Shown in pieces: positions 46,489 to 54,987 of a stretch of 64,000 nt of DNA. The first letter of the stretch is position 1; each line of letters starts with the position of its first letter. Position numbers and translations under genes: made by a program. The stretch is taken from contig JAHRWA010000104.1 in assembly GCA_019090455.1 (NCBI GenBank), positions 62,001 to 126,000 of the forward strand, read 5' to 3'. The stretch is from Pseudomonadales bacterium. Its GTDB lineage: Bacteria; Pseudomonadota; Gammaproteobacteria; Pseudomonadales; DC-out160. The notes under the pieces were generated by a model. The model was not told the DNA's origin, did not search any database, and saw only the letters and a program-made list of their open reading frames with translations.

Positions 46489-46908
46489 CTATCCGTCAAG
46501 ATTGTCTAGTGCTTTTTGGAATCGGTTGGCGTGGCTGCGTTCTGCTTTTGCCAAAGTTTCAAACCAATCAGCGATTTCATCTAAATCTTCTTCTCGTGCT
46601 GTTTTCGCCATACCAGGATACATGTCAGTGTATTCATGTGTTTCACCGGCAATGGCTGCTTTCAGGTTGTCACCTGTTGGGCCAATGGGTAGGCCGGTTG
46701 CCGGATCACCGGTTTCTTCTAAATATTCAAGATGGCCGTGTGCATGTCCTGTTTCGCCTTCAGCTGTGGAGCGGAATACAACAGCAACATCGTTATAACC
46801 TTCAACATCGGCTTTGGCAGCGAAATAAAGGTAACGACGATTTGCTTGCGATTCACCGGCAAAAGCCGCTTTTAAATTGTCTTCAGTTTTGGTGTTTTTA
46901 AGTGACAT
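46489..46908 (-). CDS. rubrerythrin family protein (diiron domain only)
   Basis: 139 residues. The ferritin-like four-helix domain has the diiron residues in [38 protein letters not shown] and [11 protein letters not shown]. The C-terminal rubredoxin domain of classical rubrerythrin is absent (a sulerythrin-like form), so electrons must come from another protein; the adjacent Fe-S protein is a candidate. Rubrerythrins reduce peroxide. The ATG at 46906-46908 has AGGAGA upstream; an upstream frame exists but lacks a site. A Fur-box-like palindrome overlaps the region just before the Shine-Dalgarno. Confidence 0.92.
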   Translation of the reverse strand: MSLKNTKTEDNLKAAFAGESQANRRYLYFAAKADVEGYNDVAVVFRSTAEGETGHAHGHLEYLEETGDPATGLPIGPTGDNLKAAIAGETHEYTDMYPGMAKTAREEDLDEIADWFETLAKAERSHANRFQKALDNLDG

Positions 46909-46919
46909 CAATATTCTCC

Positions 46920-46934
46920 TGAGAATAATTCTCA
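46920..46934 (-). promoter_or_regulatory. Fur/PerR-box-like 7-1-7 palindrome before rubrerythrin
   Basis: The sequence is TGAGAAT-T-ATTCTCA on the minus strand, a perfect 7-1-7 inverted repeat. It matches the Fur core TGATAATnATTATCA at 13 of 15 positions; the flanks do not extend it. It lies 12 bp upstream of the ATG, adjacent to and partly overlapping the AGGAGA site. A regulator bound there would block promoter clearance or ribosome binding. The match is visual. Confidence 0.65.
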
Positions 46935-47065
46935 TTCGTAAAAATGACTAAAAATGAGTGCCTAGTGGTAAGACCCAAGCTCCGTGGGCGCTGGAAACAG
47001 TGTATAGATTCCTAATTAACTATCAATAATTTTACTCATAAAATTCGGGTCTTCTAGACCTTTAA

Positions 47066-47092
47066 TGAATGCCATGTGTGGAGGGGCATTCA
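47066..47092 (-). terminator. hairpin downstream of the monooxygenase gene
   Basis: TGAATGCC (47066-47073) pairs with GGCATTCA (47085-47092) around an 11-nt loop, 31 bp beyond the monooxygenase stop. A smaller GGTCT/AGACC hairpin lies at 47048-47060. The following bases on the minus strand are not a long T-run, so the termination call is moderate. Confidence 0.5.
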
Positions 47093-47122
47093 ATTAGCCA
47101 CAAACTATACAAATAATGCTGA

Positions 47123-48757
47123 CTAAGACAGATCAAATCCTTCGTAGTCATTTTCCGCTATTTGCGCAATGCGTTCCCGGTACTTAGGGGCACCGCCAAA
47201 GTAAACCATGTGCCTAAGTATGTCGTGACCTTCAACGTTTGAATTGTATCCGGTGAACCAGGATTTAGCCGTACTTACTAATGTATGGCCATACATCTCT
47301 TTTACATGATCCACCCATGCCTCTTCTGCCTCAGGCGTTGCTTCGACTTGCTTGTAGTCATGCTTACCCATGTATTGAATAAGGTCGGCGGTCCAGTCAA
47401 CGGCGCTTTCAATTCCGGGAGGGAAGTTAGTTGATACTGAGGCACCTTGAGGTCCTGCTAACGTGATGAGGTTTGGAAAGCCTGATACTTGCATTCCGTA
47501 CAATGTAATAGGGCCCTTATCCCATTTACTCCGTAATTTCTGACCGTCTTTACCAGTGATATCGATGCGATCGAATGCCCCAGTGATGGCATCAAATCCC
47601 GTGGCATAAATGATGAGATCAAATTCGTATTCCGCATCCGAGGTCTTAATTCCTTTTGGGGTGATTTTATCAATGGGCGTATCACTGACATTCACAAGAT
47701 GTACGTTAGGGCGATTGTAGGCTTCATAGTAGTGTGTCTCCATGGGGACTCTACGCGATCCAAACCCGTGGTCCGTTGGAATTAACATTTCAGCGACAGC
47801 GGGATCGTTAACTCGCCCTCGAATTTTGTTGGCGATGAACTCGGAGAATTCAGCATTTGCTTCTACGTCAGTCAAAACGTCGCGGAAGTTTCCAAGCCAG
47901 ACGCCAAACCCAGGAGAGGCATACAGATCCTCCCAAAAAGCTAACCGGTCTTCAGCTGAAACCGATGCGAAATCACGCCGATCTGGACCGTGAATAAATC
48001 CCCCTGGTGTTTTTTGGCAGCGGGCAAAGATCTCATCATAAGAGGCTTTGATTTTAACTTGTTCGTTGTCATCTATTGGACTGTTGTTCAGAGGTGCGCA
48101 CCAATTAGGCCGTCTTTGAAAGACGGTTAGTTCTCCTACCTTATCGGCAATGGATTGTATGACTTGCACGCCTGTAGCCCCGGTCCCAATAATGGCAACC
48201 TTTTTCCCTTTTAAGTCCACAGGTGTTCTAGGCCAATTATAAGTATGAAAAGATTCGCCTTTAAAAGAATCCAGTCCCTCTAGTCTGGGTTCGGTAGCAG
48301 CGGAAAGCATGCCTATTGCTGTTAACAAATATCGACAAGTTAAATTGCGACCATCAGCTGTTTCTAATCGCCATAAGCCTACTTCCTCGTCGAAGGTCGC
48401 TGCTTTGACTTGAGAATCAAATTGCATGTGGCCCTGCAAATCAAATTTATTAATAACATGCTTAAGATAACTTAGCGTTTCAGGCTGGGCTGCAAAATGT
48501 TCGCTCCAGCTCCATTCTTGTAATAGCTCTTTGGAAAAGCTGTAACCGTAGGTATAACTTTCTGAATCGAATCGGGCGCCGGGGTATCGGTTCCAGTGCC
48601 ATGTACCGCCAGGTCCATCGCCTGCCTCAAGAAGAGTGACATCAAGGCCCAATTTTAGTATGCGGTGTAGCATGTAAATTCCGCACACGCCCGCTCCGAT
48701 GATGATGACTTCACTGTCTGGTTTTGGGCTGCTGGTTTCTGCTGATGTAGAGCTCAT
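47123..48757 (-). CDS. flavoprotein monooxygenase, Baeyer-Villiger type
   Basis: 544 residues, soluble. An N-terminal FAD-binding GAGVCG (21-26) is followed by a second Rossmann motif GTGATG (191-196) for NADPH. Between them is the type I Baeyer-Villiger fingerprint FKGESFHTYNWP (165-176). The enzyme would insert oxygen next to a ketone to make an ester or lactone, or oxidise heteroatoms; the substrate is not predictable. GAGGA precedes the ATG. It stands alone: no dehydrogenase or esterase is adjacent. Confidence 0.88.
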   Translation of the reverse strand: MSSTSAETSSPKPDSEVIIIGAGVCGIYMLHRILKLGLDVTLLEAGDGPGGTWHWNRYPGARFDSESYTYGYSFSKELLQEWSWSEHFAAQPETLSYLKHVINKFDLQGHMQFDSQVKAATFDEEVGLWRLETADGRNLTCRYLLTAIGMLSAATEPRLEGLDSFKGESFHTYNWPRTPVDLKGKKVAIIGTGATGVQVIQSIADKVGELTVFQRRPNWCAPLNNSPIDDNEQVKIKASYDEIFARCQKTPGGFIHGPDRRDFASVSAEDRLAFWEDLYASPGFGVWLGNFRDVLTDVEANAEFSEFIANKIRGRVNDPAVAEMLIPTDHGFGSRRVPMETHYYEAYNRPNVHLVNVSDTPIDKITPKGIKTSDAEYEFDLIIYATGFDAITGAFDRIDITGKDGQKLRSKWDKGPITLYGMQVSGFPNLITLAGPQGASVSTNFPPGIESAVDWTADLIQYMGKHDYKQVEATPEAEEAWVDHVKEMYGHTLVSTAKSWFTGYNSNVEGHDILRHMVYFGGAPKYRERIAQIAENDYEGFDLS

Positions 48758-48953
48758 TTCCTATCCTCTATATTGATGTATTGCAGGTTCGAATTTCATA
48801 TTGTTGAAAGTGGAATGTGATTTAAATTAGGTGGTCCTATCAAATAAACTTAACTTCACTCAAGGGCTAAGACTGTATCACAGAGAGATTTATAAACCAT
48901 CAGGTAGACCCTGTCCCATGTCAAACGTGATGCGATTTCGTTATTTTTCAGAA

Positions 48954-48969
48954 ATCTCAACTTTGAGAT
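48954..48969. promoter_or_regulatory. 16-bp palindrome overlapping a possible -35
   Basis: ATCTCAA-CT-TTGAGAT is a perfect 7-2-7 inverted repeat in the 374-bp gap between the monooxygenase and the PstS-like gene. On the plus strand its right half contains TTGAGA (48963-48968), and TATATAA-type -10 candidates follow at 48982-48994 ahead of the small ORF at 49023. It lies about 200 bp upstream of the monooxygenase start, so it could also serve that promoter. Confidence 0.45.
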
Positions 48970-49022
48970 GAGTGTCGGTTATATAAATATATAAGGATGT
49001 AGGCACAAGGAGGTATCAGGTA

Positions 49023-49091
49023 ATGATGCAGAAACAAGTAGCAAGTTCGGTACAAGTACAAGGTAGGTATAAGTATCAAGGTAGAAAATAA
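49023..49091 (+). CDS. candidate 22-codon small ORF with a perfect Shine-Dalgarno
   Basis: AAGGAGG (49007-49013) lies 9 nt before ATG, and 22 codons run to a TAA. The product is basic and Gln/Val/Tyr-rich (MMQKQVASSVQVQGRYKYQG and two more residues). The coding part is a short degenerate repeat (GTACAAGTACAAGGTAGGTATAAG-like), so an accidental frame is possible. A promoter-like -10 and a palindrome lie upstream. The rest of the 48758-49131 gap has no other gene. Confidence 0.3.
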   Translation: MMQKQVASSVQVQGRYKYQGRK

Positions 49092-49131
49092 GAAACTGTT
49101 GGTTCGAAAGTAAGAGAGGAGTCGTTCAGAA

Positions 49132-49599
49132 TCATAGTGGGATAGAGGGTTCTGTTTTCGATTGATTCTCCGTTGTAAATTGGATAGTCGCTATTTTCTT
49201 AACGCTGTTAGTTAAATTGGATTCGTCTATATATCCAATGCCATTTATATTTTGAGAAACCCACTGGATAACTAGCGCATCTTCTGTGAATTGTATAGGG
49301 CGTTCCATTCTGCCAGAGAATATCTTGGTTGCCCAAAAACGGTTAAGTTGAGTTAACGATTTATTCACAATATGACTAAAAAAGTGTTGTGATATTTCTT
49401 TTTCTGCGGGTTGATAGGAGATGATGATAGGAGTGCGATTGATAAAATGAGATACGCGAACTCGGTATATGTTTTTTAGCTCTGCCTTTGAGATTGAGTT
49501 AGTCGTATTGCTGTTGTGCACAATAATAGCGATGTCAGCCTGCGCGATGCTAGGCAACAATAAGGCGACTAATAAAATCCATTTTATTATTTGCGTCAT
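49132..49599 (-). CDS. short PstS-like periplasmic phosphate-binding-family protein
   Basis: 155 residues. A signal peptide (IIKWILLVALLLPSIAQA) is followed by a single lobe resembling the PBP-like domain of PstS (IAIIVHNSNTTNSISKAELKNIYRV, in parts; VIQWVSQNINGIGYI). At half the length of true PstS it is probably not a transporter subunit. Such short forms accompany porins or GGDEF sensors in marine gammaproteobacteria, as I recall. It lies 10 bp behind the porin gene, with GAAGG before the ATG; no pstCAB is present. Confidence 0.7.
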   Translation of the reverse strand: MTQIIKWILLVALLLPSIAQADIAIIVHNSNTTNSISKAELKNIYRVRVSHFINRTPIIISYQPAEKEISQHFFSHIVNKSLTQLNRFWATKIFSGRMERPIQFTEDALVIQWVSQNINGIGYIDESNLTNSVKKIATIQFTTENQSKTEPSIPL

Positions 49600-49609
49600 T
49601 GAAAAACCT

Positions 49610-50689
49610 TCAAAAAATAAGATTTAGTGTCATGCTGTACAGTGTTACTTTTTCATCGAAGTTTGGTGGCGGATCTGTAAATGTGTAGGCAGGGCCATCG
49701 AGTAACCTGCCTCTCAGTATTTCCAATTTCATTGAGCTTCGATCTGTTAAGTTATAACGGAAACCGGCGGATACGGAATCACCTTGAACCGTCGTTATGG
49801 TAAAGAGCGTATTGGTTCGGCTTCTGCTAAAAGTGATATTCGGAGTGACTTTAGCAAAGTTATAAGTCAGCGTGACGTAGTAGGCGTTGATCTTGCCTTT
49901 ATCGAGAACTTTAACATCTCCGTATTCCACTAGCCCCCCCCAGTTATTTCGAGTGTAGTGTAAGCCGGCGACGCTGATGTCTACCTCGCCTAAATCTAAT
50001 GGAGCGCTGTTGCCGCTGAATGTGGCGGTGATATCTAGATGAACCCTGGATATTCTCGCTGCGATGTGATCCGCAGTATAGGTGAGTTGGCCACCATAAA
50101 ACTGGTGAGTATCTATGAACAGTGGGCTATTTAAAATGATTGTTATATCTTTAGCTTGTCCTTTGTATAGTTCAGCCTCAATAGAGGATGCGTTAAAGTG
50201 GTGTTTAAATAGTGCGCTTACACCATTGTAATTTGTTAGGCCCCCTGTCAACGCATAAACTTCCATGGGAGGGCGTAACCAGTCATAGGATTGATCGACA
50301 TTAATTGTTTCTGATATGAAATATAACGGCAAGCGCAGGCGGCCAGCTCTAAGCTCAATGTTCGGTGAAAGTTCATGTGAAATAAACAGCCATTCTGCTT
50401 CTAAATCAAAGGTATTATTTCTGTCTTCCGCTTGTAGCTGAGCCGAAAACCGTGATCTTTGCGATAGCCGCGTATCGAGCTGTAAACCGAATACTGTATC
50501 GGATAGATAATTAGTTTTATCTTCAATGAGATTGTTGGTTAGTAAGGCGTTTTGTCGACTAGCGTGCGCCACGCCAGTCGAAAAAAAGCCGCCAATTTGA
50601 ATAGGATTCGCTAAAGTGAGCTGGCAAGAAAGCGCCATGCAGAGGGAAAGAAAAAAAGGAATTTTTGACAAGTGAATTTGCAGTAGCAT
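49610..50689 (-). CDS. outer-membrane porin-like beta-barrel protein
   Basis: 359 residues from ATG 50687-50689. The signal peptide is IPFFLSLCMALSCQLTLA, and the mature start is NPIQIGGFFSTGVAHA. The body alternates polar and aromatic residues in beta-strand patterns (FRYNLTDRSSMKLEILRGRL), and the last strand ends LYSMTLNLIF with a C-terminal Phe, the outer-membrane insertion signal. A longer TTG-started frame exists but would precede the signal peptide by 22 residues. Substrate unknown; its pairing with the PstS-like gene suggests phosphate or another anion. Confidence 0.78.
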   Translation of the reverse strand: MLLQIHLSKIPFFLSLCMALSCQLTLANPIQIGGFFSTGVAHASRQNALLTNNLIEDKTNYLSDTVFGLQLDTRLSQRSRFSAQLQAEDRNNTFDLEAEWLFISHELSPNIELRAGRLRLPLYFISETINVDQSYDWLRPPMEVYALTGGLTNYNGVSALFKHHFNASSIEAELYKGQAKDITIILNSPLFIDTHQFYGGQLTYTADHIAARISRVHLDITATFSGNSAPLDLGEVDISVAGLHYTRNNWGGLVEYGDVKVLDKGKINAYYVTLTYNFAKVTPNITFSRSRTNTLFTITTVQGDSVSAGFRYNLTDRSSMKLEILRGRLLDGPAYTFTDPPPNFDEKVTLYSMTLNLIF

Positions 50690-50847
50690 AGCCAAATCAA
50701 TCCGAGTCACAGGGTGCAGCGTTAATCTATGACGTAACAAGGTATGTGGCAACAAGAACGTAAAGTGAAGCTAAAAAGGTAGTTTAGTGGGAGCCGATCT
50801 GTCAAGTTGAGGTCGAGCCTTGGATGGGTGTACTCTGGTTGGGGTTT

Positions 50848-50862
50848 TAATAATAATTATTA
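50848..50862 (+). promoter_or_regulatory. AT-rich Fur-box-like palindrome before the PEBP gene
   Basis: TAATAAT-A-ATTATTA is a perfect 7-1-7 inverted repeat, 10 bp before the ATG and touching AGGAG. It matches the Fur core at 13 of 15 positions, but it is composed only of A and T, so chance is not excluded. Confidence 0.3.
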
Positions 50863-50872
50863 GGAGTTTCTT

Positions 50873-51352
50873 ATGGGGTTTGCACTTTCCAAAATGGAGT
50901 TGACTAGCTCAGCTTTCGAGCAAGGAGGATCGATACCGACTCAATACACGGGCGAAGGGGAAGATATCTCGCCACCACTTGCATGGAAGGATGTACCAGA
51001 AGGTACGCAATCTTTTGCTGTTATCTGCCATGACCCTGATGCGCCCTTAGTCTCTAGTTTAGGCACTTACGGTTTTGGGCATTGGGCTGTCTATAATATC
51101 CCTGCTGACATTCGTAGTCTCAGTGAAGGGTGTGGCGATTTTACGTGTGGGAAAAGTGATTTTGGCAAAGAAGTTTATGGTGGACCCATGCCTCCCAATG
51201 GTCATGGTAAGCATCAATACTATTTTTGGGTTTTGGCTTTGGATGAGGTGCTAAATCTGGAAGCAGGTTTGTCTATTATGGAATTACTAAAACGTATTGA
51301 GCCGAATTTAATAGGTATGAATCGACTAGTGGGTACTTATTTGCGGGATTAG
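50873..51352 (+). CDS. YbhB/YbcL family PEBP-like protein
   Basis: 159 residues, cytosolic. The PEBP anion-binding motifs are present: DISPPLAWKDVPEGTQSFAVICHDPDAP (in parts) and GGPMPPNGHGKHQYYFWVLALD. These are bacterial relatives of eukaryotic RKIP with no agreed function. AGGAG precedes the ATG. It is convergent with the sulfotransferase, with 78 bp between. Confidence 0.9.
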   Translation: MGFALSKMELTSSAFEQGGSIPTQYTGEGEDISPPLAWKDVPEGTQSFAVICHDPDAPLVSSLGTYGFGHWAVYNIPADIRSLSEGCGDFTCGKSDFGKEVYGGPMPPNGHGKHQYYFWVLALDEVLNLEAGLSIMELLKRIEPNLIGMNRLVGTYLRD

Positions 51353-51430
51353 TCTTATATTGAATTGGTTCTCTGATCGGGAAAAGCCTAATCGTGTTTG
51401 TTTATTGGTTAGGCCTCTCGAAGGATGGTT

Positions 51431-52360
51431 CTATTTCAAACGTAAGCGTCCGTTTTCCAGCCAGTGTGCTAGCCCAGGTTCGAGGTTTTTATTCTTTGCT
51501 TGCTGATAAAGTTCGAGTTCTTTTTCACCCAGAATGTCCCGCCATTGTCCGTTCGTACCTTTGTTGAAAAAACTGTCGGCATCTTTCCATAAGTTGTCCG
51601 TGACTTGTGGAGCGAGTTGTTTAGCATTGAGTTTCATGTTTTTGAAAGAGGCCGCTTCAACTAGTTCAGGCCAGATAGCGGTTGGTACGTTAATTTCTAG
51701 AAACTGTGCAATACGTTTCATCTCTCCTTCAAGATCTGCCTTTAGGTCGTTGAAGTGGAGCATCAGTATATTGGGTAGATCTCGATAGGGCCAAAACGAT
51801 CTGATGTAATACATCACATCGGCATGAGCCGAGTTTTCTTCACTGTCAGTGCAGCTGGAGGTCACCCATTGGGTAAACCATTCGCGTGGATCTTCAGGCG
51901 AAGGTTCGGGTAATTTTACTTGATGAGTTGCGTTTGCCATGCTTTGTGCCATAGCTTCCATATTCATATTGGCCATGTGGTGTTTGAGGGATATAAAAGC
52001 ATCGCGGGGGTCCCGTCCCACGCAAATATACTTTGCTTTTTCGAAGTAGGGTAAACCGTCTAAGGGAGTGTGGGTTTTAATAAAGCGTCGATGGCTTTGT
52101 GCTTCCAATTGTGCGAGCACTTTTTGGGTAGGGGTTAAGAGTACATCGAGCCAAGGAGAGTATTCGGTTAGCGGTTTGTCCCATTCTGTTTTTTGAAAAA
52201 TAAGTAGAGCGCAAATCATCTGGGTCCATGTGGTGCCGCACTTGGCCGGGGAGCAAATGAGGATATCGTTGTCTCGGCTGGTGAAGTCATCCCAGCGGCT
52301 GCTTTCCATGGCGAAATCATTATACTCGCGATTTTTTATAGGTAGGGCTAATTTTTCCAT
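51431..52360 (-). CDS. PAPS-dependent sulfotransferase
   Basis: 309 residues, cytosolic sulfotransferase fold. The 5'-phosphosulfate loop is CSPAKCGTTW (36-45) and the 3'-phosphate loop is YICVGRDPRDAFISLKHH. HTPLDGLPYF and a late LMLHFNDLKADLEGEMKRIAQFL also fit. It transfers sulfate from PAPS to a hydroxyl acceptor (aryl, steroid or carbohydrate), which cannot be inferred. It stands alone, with no PAPS synthesis gene in the window. Confidence 0.88.
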   Translation of the reverse strand: MEKLALPIKNREYNDFAMESSRWDDFTSRDNDILICSPAKCGTTWTQMICALLIFQKTEWDKPLTEYSPWLDVLLTPTQKVLAQLEAQSHRRFIKTHTPLDGLPYFEKAKYICVGRDPRDAFISLKHHMANMNMEAMAQSMANATHQVKLPEPSPEDPREWFTQWVTSSCTDSEENSAHADVMYYIRSFWPYRDLPNILMLHFNDLKADLEGEMKRIAQFLEINVPTAIWPELVEAASFKNMKLNAKQLAPQVTDNLWKDADSFFNKGTNGQWRDILGEKELELYQQAKNKNLEPGLAHWLENGRLRLK

Positions 52361-52431
52361 GACTGATTCTGTCCGTTAGCTCGTTTCTTAGGATCGAATA
52401 CCATAAAGGTTGTCCCCTAGATTTTCAACAG

Positions 52432-52452
52432 CAGTAACAGTAACAGTAACAG
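52432..52452. repeat. CAGTAA microsatellite upstream of sulfotransferase and uspA
   Basis: Three perfect copies of CAGTAA (52432-52449) plus CAG, flanked by further CAG units. It lies in the divergent gap between the sulfotransferase and uspA-type gene, about 70 bp from the sulfotransferase start. Confidence 0.8.
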
Positions 52453-52623
52453 CAGCGATCAGCGTTACCGCCTATGATTTGGTTATATGTCCGGTTGTTT
52501 TATCGTGCATTTTGCAAAGGTAGTGACCTATTTAGCTTTTAATTGCGTTGGATCACTTGCAGAGGTTGGCGCTAAAGTTAATGATAAGTAGATACCAGTA
52601 GGGTCAATAAAGGAGTTTATGAT

Positions 52624-53067
52624 ATGTCAGCTTATGATCATGTGATGGTAGCTGTGGATTTATCCGCGGAAGCGAAACAAGTGGCAGACAAAGCCGCTCG
52701 ATTGGTGAGGTCCGGTGGTCGGCTTAGTTTAGTGCATGTATTACAGCCTTTAGATTCGATTTATTTGGGTGAATCCTATGGCGCAACGGCGGCGCAATTT
52801 CAAAAAATTCAAGATGAGATGATGATCCAAGCGAAGGAGACATTAAAGGAGTTAGCGGTTGAATATGGCTGCGCGGAGGAACACCAATATCTGTTAGTCG
52901 GTAATCCCGCTAAGGAGATTCACAAACTTGCGGATAGCCATAATGCCGATGTGGTGGTCATAGGCAGTCACGGCCGTCATGGGTTGGGTCTTCTTCTGGG
53001 TTCTACGGCAAATGCCGTATTGCACGGTGCGGGCTGTGACGTATTGGCTGTCCGTATTAAAGAGTGA
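52624..53067 (+). CDS. universal stress protein, UspA family
   Basis: 147 residues, one Usp domain: DHVMVAVDLSAEAKQVADKA at the start, then LSLVHVLQPLD, and the ATP loop VVIGSHGRHGLGLLLGSTANAVLHGAGCDVLAVR (GxxGxxxxxxGS). This is the ATP-binding type. AAGGAG lies 10 nt before the ATG. The stop is 5 bp from the end of convergent hisC. Confidence 0.93.
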   Translation: MSAYDHVMVAVDLSAEAKQVADKAARLVRSGGRLSLVHVLQPLDSIYLGESYGATAAQFQKIQDEMMIQAKETLKELAVEYGCAEEHQYLLVGNPAKEIHKLADSHNADVVVIGSHGRHGLGLLLGSTANAVLHGAGCDVLAVRIKE

Positions 53068-53071
53068 TGCG

Positions 53072-54133
53072 TTACGAGTTAATAATATCTTTGAGACGTT
53101 GCAGAAATGTTTTCATTTCATCTTCAGTGCCAATTGTTATTCTTAAATAATTGTCCACTCGAGGCCGCTTGAAATATCGAACCAATACGCCTTGTGATTT
53201 GAGTTTGAGATATAAGGTCTCTGCTGCAACACTTTGGTGTTTTACAAAGAGGAAGTTGGTAGAAGAGGGGATAACGCTAAAATTAAGCGCTTGTAATTGT
53301 CTGCTGGTTTCTTCACGCGTTGCGATGATGGTATTAACGGTATGCTGAAAATAGTCGATATCTTTGATGGAAGTAGAGCCTGCGATGAGCGCCAATTTAT
53401 CGAGAGTGTAAGAATTGTATGAGTTCTTCACTCTCTCCAAGGCTTCTATTAATTCTCTATTTCCAATTGCGAAGCCGATGCGAGATCCCGCGAGTGAGCG
53501 AGATTTAGAAAAAGTTTGGATGGAAAGCAAGTTGGGATAGTGCTTAGTCAAAGGGATAACGCTCTCAGCACCGAAATCAACATAGGCCTCATCAACGATA
53601 ACAACCGTTTCGGTATTCTTCTCGATATAATTTCGTATGGAAGATAAAGGCAAAGCCTTACCGGTAGGGGCGTTAGGATTAGGGAAAATAACGCCACCGT
53701 TCTCACCGGTATAATCGCTCAGATTGATTGACAGATTCTGATCCAGGGGGATTTTTTTGGGCTCAATTTCATAAAGCTTGCAATACACTTCGTAAAAACT
53801 ATAAGAGATGTCAGGGAAATATAAAGGTTGGTCTTTTTTGAAAAAGGCTTGGAAGGCGACTGCCAAGACTTCGTCTGATCCATTAGCGACGAATACCTCA
53901 TCGATACTCACATTATTATAGTCGGCGATGGCTTGTTTTAGCTGCAAACTATTAGGGTCGGGGTAGAGCTTTAAAGACCCATCTATTGAATCTTTGAGTG
54001 CTGCCAGTACGCGCGGTGATGGAGGATAGGGATTCTCGTTTGTGTTGAGTTTTATGTATTGCTGATCTTGTGGTTGCTCGCCGGGGACATAGGGTTCCAG
54101 CTGAGAAACGAGTTTGCTCCAGTATTTATTCAT
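53072..54133 (-). CDS. hisC: histidinol-phosphate aminotransferase HisC
   Basis: 353 residues. A PLP-dependent class II aminotransferase that makes histidinol phosphate. The PLP lysine is K210 (TFSKSRSLAGSRIG); KLNTNENPYPPSP, ANGSDEV and VDEAYVDF match the family. It is placed away from hisBHAF and directly after the yibQ-like gene (44 bp). HisC-like enzymes can also act in aromatic synthesis, so the his assignment is by sequence pattern. Confidence 0.9.
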   Translation of the reverse strand: MNKYWSKLVSQLEPYVPGEQPQDQQYIKLNTNENPYPPSPRVLAALKDSIDGSLKLYPDPNSLQLKQAIADYNNVSIDEVFVANGSDEVLAVAFQAFFKKDQPLYFPDISYSFYEVYCKLYEIEPKKIPLDQNLSINLSDYTGENGGVIFPNPNAPTGKALPLSSIRNYIEKNTETVVIVDEAYVDFGAESVIPLTKHYPNLLSIQTFSKSRSLAGSRIGFAIGNRELIEALERVKNSYNSYTLDKLALIAGSTSIKDIDYFQHTVNTIIATREETSRQLQALNFSVIPSSTNFLFVKHQSVAAETLYLKLKSQGVLVRYFKRPRVDNYLRITIGTEDEMKTFLQRLKDIINS

Positions 54134-54177
54134 GATGATGTATTAAGTGGCCGTTTGTGGGAGTTTAGTTCAGTACG

Positions 54178-54984
54178 CTAACGTCGATTGGCGGCGTATT
54201 TTTTCCAATTGTTAGGGTTGGGCCCTGCAATCATGGATGATGCGTTGATTAAGTTAATGCCTTGTTTTTCAAGTTTGGGAATAGCTTGTTTCAAGTAGCT
54301 TAACGTGTTCGGGTAGGGATGACCAATGGCGATGGCATAACCTTGACGCCGAGCGACTCGAAGAAACTTGCTATATTCTTTATCGATGGCTTCGATGGAT
54401 TGATCGTTATCTAAGAATACATCTCTGGTCAAGCTAGGAAGTCCTAACCTCAAAGCAGTTTGTCTCGCCACTGAACGGGCGCTGGTGAAACTGTCGATAA
54501 AATATAAATTGCGTTTTTTTAACTCGCTCATTAACCAGGTCATAGGTCGTCGATGCTCTGTGAGTAGGCTGCCCATGTGATTGTTGAGCCCTGAGATATG
54601 GGGGATGGACTCCAGGGCTGTCATTAAGGTGTGTCGATAGTGCTGTTCTTCCATGGAAAGGAGCAGGGCACCTTCACCCAATTTGATGAGGGCATCATGA
54701 CTTTGCATCGGCACGTGTAAAATGATTTTCTTGCCATTGCGGTGAGCCTGTTCAGCAAGACGCACGCCATTCGGTGTGTGTGGCATGATGGCGAAGGTAA
54801 CGTCCCCCGGTAATTGAACGGCGAGAGTACCCAATGCTAAATTATTGCCTATGTCGTCGATGATGATCGTCACTCTGGGGTTGGGGGAGGAATATTCCCC
54901 CGCTGCTGCATAGGTTCCGCAAGTTATGTTGACAATTATCGACGTTATTAAAAAATAGCCTGCCAGCTGTATCGTTCGAATCAT
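54178..54984 (-). CDS. divergent polysaccharide deacetylase family protein (YibQ-like)
   Basis: 268 residues. A signal peptide (residues about 5-27) is followed by a NodB-like fold: VTIIIDDIGNNLALG, HVPMQSHD, MGSLLTEHRRPMTWLMSEL and a late AIGHPYPNTL. It belongs to the divergent deacetylase group (DUF610) that follows envC/ctpA in many gammaproteobacteria; envelope polysaccharide remodelling is presumed. The ATG has no Shine-Dalgarno because a tandem array runs up to it. It is the fourth gene of the gpmI-envC-ctpA unit. Confidence 0.85.
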   Translation of the reverse strand: MIRTIQLAGYFLITSIIVNITCGTYAAAGEYSSPNPRVTIIIDDIGNNLALGTLAVQLPGDVTFAIMPHTPNGVRLAEQAHRNGKKIILHVPMQSHDALIKLGEGALLLSMEEQHYRHTLMTALESIPHISGLNNHMGSLLTEHRRPMTWLMSELKKRNLYFIDSFTSARSVARQTALRLGLPSLTRDVFLDNDQSIEAIDKEYSKFLRVARRQGYAIAIGHPYPNTLSYLKQAIPKLEKQGINLINASSMIAGPNPNNWKKYAANRR

Positions 54985-54987
54985 ATA

